Shown here one piece after another: positions 57,961-64,000 of a stretch of DNA of 64,000 nucleotides (position 1 is its first letter; every line of letters starts with the position of its first letter). Made by a program: the position numbers and the translations under genes. The notes under the pieces were generated by a model. It searched no databases and was not told where the DNA came from. It saw only the letters and a program-made list of their open reading frames with translations. Origin of the DNA: Clostridium pasteurianum (GTDB lineage: Bacteria > Bacillota > Clostridia > Clostridiales > Clostridiaceae); assembly GCF_001705235.1 (NCBI RefSeq), contig NZ_MCGV01000001.1, positions 3,538,181-3,602,180 of the forward strand, given 5' to 3'.

Positions 57961-58995
57961 ATGAAAGCATCGAAGAAATTTATTGTATGGGCTTTGATAT
58001 CTTTAACTTTACAATTATCTTTATATTTTTATCTTGATAAATTTTATTTTGGAGCAGAAAGTAACATAAAAATAAGTGAAGCAAATGATATATATAAAGC
58101 ACCAGAAATAAAACCTAATGTTGCTATTCCGACTTCGGCATATGATATATCTGTATCAGATGATGGAAGCTATACAGCATATGTCCAAAATCAAATGGTT
58201 AAAGTGTTTGATACTAATACGGGTAAACAAGTAACATTAGATTTTACGAGTGGAGTGCAGTGCCTTGCTTACGAATGGGTTCCAGATACTAATAGGATGA
58301 TAATAGCAGAAAATGTTTCTGGACAAATAAGATTTTTTTCTTACAATGCAGAGAAAAAGTATAAAGAAGAAGTAAAAGATTATATAAATGGTAAAGCAAA
58401 TACAATATCAGTTGGCAGGAATAATGTTAAAGTTGGCATGCAAATGTCTGTTTTGACCGGAGTAATGTACATAAAAGTATCTTTTGTAACTGGTAGAGCT
58501 AGAATTTATAGACTTGACGTAAATGAAGAGCTTACTAGAGTTGCAACGGTAACTGACCAAATAGGAAAATTCGATATAACTTCAAGAGAAGATGATCTTA
58601 TTTATGAAGATTCAAGCAGTGGAAGAGTTAGATCTACTAAAATTAGAAGTAACTTAATTGCTGATGGCAATACAAGTTTAAAGCTTTTAGGTGTTGATGA
58701 AAATAATAATGTATATGTTTCGTATAGAACTGATAAAATAAACAAAATATTTTATGGTCAGGTTACATCAAGTGGTTCTAATTTAAAAACTGTAAATTTG
58801 GGTTTGAGTTGTGATTCAAATAACATAGTTATTTCATCGGGAGGAAATATTTATTTAGTAGATGCCTTAAATTCTAACTTAGTAAACTTGAAGAATAACA
58901 CAAAATATAAGTATAGTGGAAAGTTTATTGGCTTGTTTAGCGATAGGATTGCTTCAGTAAGTAACAACAAGTTAGTTTTGCAAACAATAGACTAA
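57961..58995 (+). CDS. Membrane-anchored propeller-like protein, copy 1
   Basis: 344 residues, start ATG 57961 after GGGGTGAAG. One membrane helix (about 7-25), then repeated beta segments of the kind DISVSDDGSYTAYVQN, AYEWVPDTNRMIIAE and IYRLDVNEELTRVATV, suggesting a six- or seven-bladed propeller; no catalytic motif is visible. Always next to a phosphodiester glycosidase here (two pairs), so it may bind or scaffold the same polymer or enzyme. I do not recognise a named family. Confidence 0.65.
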   Translation: MKASKKFIVWALISLTLQLSLYFYLDKFYFGAESNIKISEANDIYKAPEIKPNVAIPTSAYDISVSDDGSYTAYVQNQMVKVFDTNTGKQVTLDFTSGVQCLAYEWVPDTNRMIIAENVSGQIRFFSYNAEKKYKEEVKDYINGKANTISVGRNNVKVGMQMSVLTGVMYIKVSFVTGRARIYRLDVNEELTRVATVTDQIGKFDITSREDDLIYEDSSSGRVRSTKIRSNLIADGNTSLKLLGVDENNNVYVSYRTDKINKIFYGQVTSSGSNLKTVNLGLSCDSNNIVISSGGNIYLVDALNSNLVNLKNNTKYKYSGKFIGLFSDRIASVSNNKLVLQTID

Positions 58996-59032
58996 ACTTA
59001 TATGTATAATTTGTAAATAAAAAGTCATAATG

Positions 59033-59061
59033 TTGACTTAATGAGATTTTAAAGCTAATAT
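59033..59061 (+). promoter_or_regulatory. Candidate promoter of the L,D-transpeptidase gene, with dyad
   Basis: TTGACT (59033-59038), 17-base spacer and TAATAT (59056-59061). The inverted repeat AAGTCA-6-TGACTT (59022-59039) covers the -35 and could be an operator. A leader of about 90 bases follows. Confidence 0.5.
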
Positions 59062-59156
59062 ATATTGTATACTGTGCTATGCAGTAAATATATTTAATGA
59101 ATTGACGAAAAAATTATATACTAAAATTCATACTATCATAAGGAGAGCTGATACTT

Positions 59157-59846
59157 TTGATTTATGATAATTGCGAAGAAACTAATCAAGAGAGTAGATT
59201 TAGTAGATTAAGAAAAATAAGAAGAAAAAAAAGAATTTTAAGTTCAATTTTGGTAACTCTAATATTGGTTTTGGGTACGGGTACTTATTTTTGTGTGAAA
59301 AAATATTTATATGATAATAAATTAAAAGTGGAAAAAAGTAAAAGTATTTCAAAGAAAAAAAGTGCACATAAGAAAGATATTAAAGCAAAAGCAAATGACT
59401 ACAAGAAGACTAATGCTAATGAATCTAATTCTAATAAAGCAAATGCGCTTATAGCTTTAAGTGAAGCTCAAAAGCCATTTACTATAGATGTTGATTTACA
59501 AAAGCAAAGAGTTAGTGTTTATGATGCTCAAAAAAGGTTAGTTAATTCTTTTATTTGTTCTTCTGGAATGGATGGATCCGATACTCCAAAGGGGCAGTAT
59601 AAAGTGCAAGAAAGAGGATATTCTTTTTATAGTAAGAAGTACCAAGAAGGTGCATACTATTGGGTGCAATTTATGGGAAATTATTTATTTCATAGTGTTC
59701 CTTTTGATAAAAATGAAAACATAGAAACAGAAGAAATAAGTAAACTTGGAAATAAAGCATCTCATGGGTGTGTAAGACTTGCAATTAATGATGCTAAGTG
59801 GATATATGATAATGTACCCAAAGGAACTGTGGTCAATATAAAATAA
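59157..59846 (+). CDS. L,D-transpeptidase (YkuD family), membrane-anchored
   Basis: 229 residues. A basic N-terminus, one membrane helix (about 30-48), a Lys/Ser-rich linker, then a YkuD domain (about 108-229) with the active-site pattern HSVPFD ... SHGCVRL carrying the catalytic Cys. It makes 3-3 peptidoglycan crosslinks or attaches proteins to the wall. The only in-frame start is TTG 59157, eleven bases after AAGGAG; the ATG nearby is out of frame. It lies between the two glycosidase/propeller pairs and 20 bases before the second. Confidence 0.92.
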   Translation: MIYDNCEETNQESRFSRLRKIRRKKRILSSILVTLILVLGTGTYFCVKKYLYDNKLKVEKSKSISKKKSAHKKDIKAKANDYKKTNANESNSNKANALIALSEAQKPFTIDVDLQKQRVSVYDAQKRLVNSFICSSGMDGSDTPKGQYKVQERGYSFYSKKYQEGAYYWVQFMGNYLFHSVPFDKNENIETEEISKLGNKASHGCVRLAINDAKWIYDNVPKGTVVNIK

Positions 59847-59865
59847 ACATTAGAAAGGAATATCA

Positions 59866-60909
59866 ATGAGTAGGAAAAATCATGAGGGCAACAGAAGAAT
59901 AAAGCACAGGGGAAAAAGAAAAATATTTAAGGTTGTATTATTGTTTTTAGCATTTGAGGTTATATTTACAGGAGTTACTATTGTTCCATATTCACTTTAT
60001 GGACCATTTAAAAATGTACGAAATACTATAGTTAGTACTTTAATGGGTACAGGAGCTCATAAGTATATGGCACATTGGTTTTTTAGTGATTCGCAAATAC
60101 AGGCAATATTGAAAGAAACCAATAAGGGCACGAATGTAGATTATAAGCAATCTAAAAGTGATGTTATAAAAATAAATACGGATAGTGATATAACTCGGAT
60201 GCAGTTAGACGGAGATGGTAAATTTACTGCTAACGTTCTCATAATTAAAGATCCTAAGAGAGTTAAAGTTGGATATGCGTCACAAATAGGATATGTTGGA
60301 GAAACAACACATGAAATGGCAAAGCGTTATAGAGCGGTTGCTGCTATAAATGGAGGATATTTTTCAGATACATCTCCTAACCAACAGTCTCAAGCAGGTG
60401 GAGTTGGAGCAATTCCTACTAGTTTTGTAATGTCAAATGGTCAATTAGTTTATCCTAAGGATTCTAGTAAATTTGATGAAGTTGCAACAAATCATGTTTT
60501 AACAATAGATAAGGATGGAAATTTAGGCGTTGGTGGAAGTTACTCACCTAATCAGTTAATTAGAAGCGGCATTAAAGAGGCGGTTATAACAGAGCCATAT
60601 GTTATTAAAGATGGAAAAAATACAATACAGTCAACTACTGTTGGTGGAACTCAGCCTAGAACAGCAATTGGTCAGCGTGAGGATAAAAGTATAATATTTA
60701 TGGTAATTGATGGAAGACAGGGCGTAAAATTAGGAGCTACCATTGCAGATGTTCAATACTTAATGCATAAATTGGATGCGGTGAACGCAGTGTGCCTCGA
60801 TGGTGGAGGTTCAACAGCAATGTATTACAATGGTGAGATAATAAACAATCCTTCCAATGCAACTGGCGAAAGAGCAGTGCCTGACATAATTTATGTTGAG
60901 CCTAAATAG
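59866..60909 (+). CDS. Membrane-anchored phosphodiester glycosidase (NAGPA domain), copy 2
   Basis: 347 residues, paralogous to the protein at 56898 along its length: basic start, one membrane helix (about 22-42), the same PYSLYGPFKNVRNTIVSTLMG block after the helix, AVAAINGGYFSD, GAIPTSFVMSNGQLVYP, QPRTAIGQ, IDGRQGVKLGATIADVQ and CLDGGGSTAMYYNGEIINN. Likely acts on a surface glycopolymer. GAAAGGA precedes ATG. Twenty bases after the L,D-transpeptidase gene, so probably in the same transcript. Confidence 0.87.
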   Translation: MSRKNHEGNRRIKHRGKRKIFKVVLLFLAFEVIFTGVTIVPYSLYGPFKNVRNTIVSTLMGTGAHKYMAHWFFSDSQIQAILKETNKGTNVDYKQSKSDVIKINTDSDITRMQLDGDGKFTANVLIIKDPKRVKVGYASQIGYVGETTHEMAKRYRAVAAINGGYFSDTSPNQQSQAGGVGAIPTSFVMSNGQLVYPKDSSKFDEVATNHVLTIDKDGNLGVGGSYSPNQLIRSGIKEAVITEPYVIKDGKNTIQSTTVGGTQPRTAIGQREDKSIIFMVIDGRQGVKLGATIADVQYLMHKLDAVNAVCLDGGGSTAMYYNGEIINNPSNATGERAVPDIIYVEPK

Positions 60910-60921
60910 GAGGATTGTAGG

Positions 60922-62007
60922 ATGAAAAAAGCGAGAAACTTAATTATATGGATAATTATTTCAATATTTGTTCAAACTGGAATATTGTATTACATGAATA
61001 ATTATATGTTTAAGAATATTAGTAAGGTAAGCTATAAAATAATAAAAACTAACGATAATAAAAAAAAGGTAGTTTCTGTTTCTATTCCTGGAGATGCTGA
61101 TAATATTCAGATTTCATATACAGGAAAGTATGCTTCATATACTTCAAATAGTTCGCTGCATGTTATTAAAATGAGTAGTGGAGAAGATAAGACAGTACCA
61201 CTTGACTGTAGTTTTGATAATGCCTATAGTAAATGGCGTAATTCAGAAGATAGACTTCTTATTATAGAAAAAGGAAGTTCTGGAATAAAGGTATATAAAT
61301 ATGATCCTTCAAATGGAGACAAACAGCAGGCACTAGATTATAATAATAAAGCAAGAACTTACGAACTAACTAGAAGTAGTTCAAATATTACGGGTCTTGA
61401 AACTAATGATTTAAATACAATAATGTATTTAAAGGAAACTAATGGAAAGCAGCTTTCATATATAGATAGACTTGATATATCAGGAGAACTTCAAAAATTC
61501 CAAATGGGATTAAAGCGTATCGGAGATTATTATGTATTCAAGGCAGAAGATAAGGTTATATTTGAAGATTTAGCTGCTAATAAGATTTCAGTTGCTACTT
61601 CTGGAAGTTGTAATGATATTAATATTCCAGGTGTAAGTAATCCTAAGCTTATTGATGTTGATAATGAGGGAAATTTGTATGTTGGAAATGTTGTAAATGA
61701 TAAAGTAAATGAAATATATACAGCAAGTTTAAATAAGAAATCAAGTGGCAGCGAGGATTCGACTTTTACACTTAATTGGGATAAAACTGCACTTAAACAG
61801 CCAGTTGATTCAAAGGATATATATGTATCCGATTTAGGTGAAATATATACTGTAAATCGACTTAAGGGTAAAGTCTCAAATATTAAGACAGGAAAGGCAA
61901 TTTCTTTTAATAACATGTATATAACAATGTATGGTGATTCGGAAAATGGAGGAATAATAAGCAGGGATTTAGAAAATAACAAGCTTATTGAAACTCTTAT
62001 AAAATAA
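60922..62007 (+). CDS. Membrane-anchored propeller-like protein, copy 2
   Basis: 361 residues; ATG 60922 after AGGAGG, 12 bases from the glycosidase stop. One membrane helix (about 7-25), then beta-strand repeats (ADNIQISYTGKYASYTSNS, SKWRNSEDRLLIIEKG, YIDRLDISGELQKFQMG). Paralog of 57961 with modest similarity and the same order relative to its glycosidase. No catalytic motif. A scaffold or sensor role at the wall is inference. Confidence 0.65.
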   Translation: MKKARNLIIWIIISIFVQTGILYYMNNYMFKNISKVSYKIIKTNDNKKKVVSVSIPGDADNIQISYTGKYASYTSNSSLHVIKMSSGEDKTVPLDCSFDNAYSKWRNSEDRLLIIEKGSSGIKVYKYDPSNGDKQQALDYNNKARTYELTRSSSNITGLETNDLNTIMYLKETNGKQLSYIDRLDISGELQKFQMGLKRIGDYYVFKAEDKVIFEDLAANKISVATSGSCNDINIPGVSNPKLIDVDNEGNLYVGNVVNDKVNEIYTASLNKKSSGSEDSTFTLNWDKTALKQPVDSKDIYVSDLGEIYTVNRLKGKVSNIKTGKAISFNNMYITMYGDSENGGIISRDLENNKLIETLIK

Positions 62008-62204
62008 AAATTAAGAATGAAGAATTAAGAATTAAGAATGAATGAGAATTTTCCACTGCTTTGCTCTGGAAAATCTACATTTTACAAAAGAACATTTTCA
62101 CTAGTGGAAATGAAGGCAGTTATATGTTTAGAAGTTTTTCGCAGTGTAACGAAGAAAAAGTTACACTCATTCTTAATTTTTCATTCTTAATTCTTAATTT
62201 TTTT
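62006..62204. repeat. Palindromic intergenic repeat, long nested copy
   Basis: It starts at the stop codon of the propeller gene with AAAAATTAAGAAT and ATTAAGAAT repeats, contains the core ATTTTCCACTGCTTTGCTCT (closed by GGAAAAT), then a second hairpin (TTTTTCGCAGTGTAACGAAG, closed by AAAAA), and ends with two complements ATTCTTAAT. It appears to be one repeat inserted in another. No ORF; the gap to the next gene is 298 bases. Confidence 0.6.
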
Positions 62205-62305
62205 CAATTTTCATTTAAGTAATTTTATGAAAAATGCGGCTGAATTGTAGTGGATATTATAGCCTCCTACAATTTTTAATTTAAGAGTAAGGGAGGAATG
62301 CTTTT

Positions 62306-62947
62306 GTGAATATTAGGGATATACTTATTTATAAACTAGAATTAGTACCGGCAATACTTATAGCATTTACTTTTCATGAGTATGCACATGCTTTGATAGC
62401 AGATAAACTTGGAGATAAAACACCAAAGTTTCAAGGACGACTTACGTTAAATCCAGCAGCCCACATTGATATAGTAGGATTTATAATGATTATATTAGTT
62501 GGTTTTGGATTTGCTAAACCTGTAGAAACAAATCCAGGAGCATATAAAAATTATTATAAGGATGATCTCAAAGTATCAATAGCGGGGCCACTAGCAAATT
62601 TAATAACTGCTTTTATTTTCGCTATTATATGTGGAATATTTTCGAAGCTTGCAATTGCTAATTCTATTACAGCCATAATTTATATATTACTGGTTAAAAT
62701 TGTTGGAATTAATTGTATGTTTTCAATATTTAACATGATTCCAATACCTGGTTTCGATGGATATCATGTTATTCAAGATTTATTCCCGAAATTTGGCTAT
62801 AAAATTTCTGCTTATGAGAAATATGGTATGCTTTTGTTCTTTGTTATGATTATTCCTATTGGAACAACGTCTATAGCTGATATTATTGTAGGAATTCCTT
62901 CAAATTTACTTTCTCAATTGTTCATGAAAATAGGGGCTCTCATATAA
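62306..62947 (+). CDS. Site-2-type M50 family metalloprotease
   Basis: 213 residues with about five membrane helices. Zinc motif HEYAH (in FTFHEYAHALIADKLGD) near residue 24-28, then GRLTLNPAAHIDIVG, and the third-ligand region NMIPIPGFDGYHV near 150 in place of the usual NLLPIPPLDG. This is the short YwhC/rhomboid-independent S2P-like group without a PDZ domain; substrates unknown. GTG 62306 follows GGGAGG by nine bases. Confidence 0.9.
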   Translation: MNIRDILIYKLELVPAILIAFTFHEYAHALIADKLGDKTPKFQGRLTLNPAAHIDIVGFIMIILVGFGFAKPVETNPGAYKNYYKDDLKVSIAGPLANLITAFIFAIICGIFSKLAIANSITAIIYILLVKIVGINCMFSIFNMIPIPGFDGYHVIQDLFPKFGYKISAYEKYGMLLFFVMIIPIGTTSIADIIVGIPSNLLSQLFMKIGALI

Positions 62948-62984
62948 TCTTATTTAAGCTGTTTTACGGAAATTGTATCTAAAT

Positions 62985-63018
62985 AATAATATAGGGGGCC
63001 AGTGCCCTCTATATTATT
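62985..63018 (+). terminator. Hairpin after the M50 protease gene
   Basis: A 15-bp stem with one G-U pair (62985-62999 with 63004-63018) and a four-base loop, but no T run. Probably a weak terminator or RNA-stability element; its GTGCCCTCT right arm resembles the hairpin at 36194-36224. Confidence 0.5.
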
Positions 63019-63059
63019 GTGTATTAAAAGCTAATGATAATTGATTTTAGGAGGAAAAG

Positions 63060-63695
63060 ATGAGACTTAGAAAAAAAAGGTGGGCACGACCAGAAATGGA
63101 GCAAAATCCATTGTGCATAATTACTCCTCAAGAGTATAAGGGTAAATGGAATGATGTCTTTAAAAATGATAATGAAATTTACCTTGAGCTTGGTTGTGGT
63201 AGAGGAGATTTTGTGACTAATATAGCACTAAAAAATCCAGAAAAAAATTACATAGCAATTGATCTAAAGGATGAGGTTATTGCCATTGCCCTTAGAAAGA
63301 TAACTGCAAGTGAAGTTACTAATGTTAGAATAACACCGCTTCAAATAGCATTTATAAATGATATTTTTGATAAAAATGAAATAGGTAGGATATACATAAA
63401 CTTTTGTAACCCATGGCCTAAGGAGCGTCACAAGAAACGAAGATTAACGCATACTAAATTTTTAACAAAATATAAAGAATTTTTAAAGCCTAAAAGTCAA
63501 ATATGGTTTAAAACTGATGATGATGGGCTTTTTGTAGAATCTTTGGATTATTTTAAGGAATGTGGCTTTGAAATAAAATTTATAACTTACGATTTACATA
63601 AAAGTGATTTTGATGAGAATATTCAAACTGAATATGAAACTAAATTTATGAATTTAGGTATAAAGATTAAATTTTTAATTGCTGAATTAAAGTAG
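63060..63695 (+). CDS. trmB: tRNA (guanine-N7-)-methyltransferase
   Basis: 211 residues. It methylates G46 of tRNA using S-adenosylmethionine. N-terminal [19 protein letters not shown]-binding [13 protein letters not shown] near residue 42, and the family signature [18 protein letters not shown] near 117 are all present. GGAGG precedes ATG. The next gene begins 9 bases after the stop. Confidence 0.96.
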   Translation: MRLRKKRWARPEMEQNPLCIITPQEYKGKWNDVFKNDNEIYLELGCGRGDFVTNIALKNPEKNYIAIDLKDEVIAIALRKITASEVTNVRITPLQIAFINDIFDKNEIGRIYINFCNPWPKERHKKRRLTHTKFLTKYKEFLKPKSQIWFKTDDDGLFVESLDYFKECGFEIKFITYDLHKSDFDENIQTEYETKFMNLGIKIKFLIAELK

Positions 63696-63704
63696 GGTGA
63701 TTTT

Positions 63705-64000
63705 ATGTTTGAAGATTTAATAGGAAAAATAGCCATTGTAACAGGTGCATCCCGTGGAATAGGAAGGGGCATAGCAGTTGAAATGGCAAAGTCAGGTATA
63801 GAGGTTGTAATAAATTATAAGGAAGACGAACAAGGTGCATTGAAAACCTTACATATAATTAAGAGAAATGGTGGAACTGCATGTATATGCAAATGCGATA
63901 TAAGTTCATATAATCAAGTGAAGGAAATGTTTAAATTTGTAATCAATAAATTTGGAAAAATTGATTTTTTAGTGAACAATGGTGGAATATCCAAAGTAGG
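63705..64000 (+). CDS. Short-chain dehydrogenase/reductase, N-terminal part (window edge)
   Basis: Starts at ATG 63705 after AGGGTGA, 9 bases past trmB, and runs off the window after 98 codons. The Rossmann glycine motif TGASRGIG and the NNGG strand-4 motif (usually NNAG) mark a classical SDR, most like FabG-type 3-oxoacyl-ACP reductases. The catalytic Ser/Tyr/Lys lie beyond the window, so the exact role (fatty acid, sugar or other reduction) cannot be told. Confidence 0.9.
   Translation, partial: MFEDLIGKIAIVTGASRGIGRGIAVEMAKSGIEVVINYKEDEQGALKTLHIIKRNGGTACICKCDISSYNQVKEMFKFVINKFGKIDFLVNNGGISKV

Noticed and set aside
61530-61982. 150-codon leftward ORF opposite the second propeller gene
   Set aside because: The rightward frame has a ribosome site, membrane anchor and a paralog; the antisense frame has none of these.

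Overview
This window is AT-rich, tightly packed DNA from a low-GC Firmicute, almost certainly a cluster I Clostridium. Evidence: strong AGGAGG-type ribosome binding sites, ATA/AGA-rich codon use, type III glutamine synthetase, PyrK/PyrD class 1B dihydroorotate dehydrogenase, a LonB-like protease beside Lon, and a PerR-type regulator. From memory, the order pycA / glnN / pyrB-I-F-K-D / carA-carB / tig-clpP-clpX-lonB-lon-engB / perR resembles Clostridium acetobutylicum and its relatives; I could not check this by search. No rRNA, tRNA or CRISPR array was seen.

Region 1 (1-18040) is accessory. It opens inside a very large non-ribosomal peptide synthetase (E; C-A-T-E; C-A-T; terminal C-like domain). 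One adenylation domain carries a textbook isoleucine code and the other an aromatic-like code with an unusual Glu. After a terminator pair and a truncated group II intron comes a leftward MacB/FtsX-type ABC exporter. Then, rightward, come a free-standing acyltransferase-like protein and a three-gene ABC-2 exporter. Together these look like the 3' end of a peptide or peptide-polyketide cluster with its export or immunity genes.

Region 2 (18041-28933) is central metabolism: pyruvate carboxylase, a small PspC protein, ammonium transporter plus type III glutamine synthetase (nitrogen assimilation), a flavodoxin-ferredoxin protein, a flavoprotein-like gene without a normal start codon, and a DedA membrane protein.

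Region 3 (28934-44600) is pyrimidine synthesis. pyrBIFKD and carAB each sit behind a leader with a PyrR-binding loop and an attenuator; pyrR itself is not in the window. Between them lie a 192-bp perfect-ended palindromic element with a truncated second copy, four tandem paralogous membrane proteins (DUF975-like), an arginase-fold-like protein and signal peptidase I. carAB appears to have a second promoter downstream of its attenuators.

Region 4 (44675-54910) is protein quality control: trigger factor, ClpP, ClpX, LonB, Lon, then the ribosome-assembly GTPase EngB. Region 5 (55176-62007) holds perR and a cell-envelope set in which a phosphodiester-glycosidase gene plus a membrane-anchored propeller-like gene occurs twice, flanking an L,D-transpeptidase. 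Region 6 (62306-64000) has an M50 protease, TrmB and the start of a short-chain dehydrogenase. A family of small palindromic intergenic repeats is scattered through the right two thirds.
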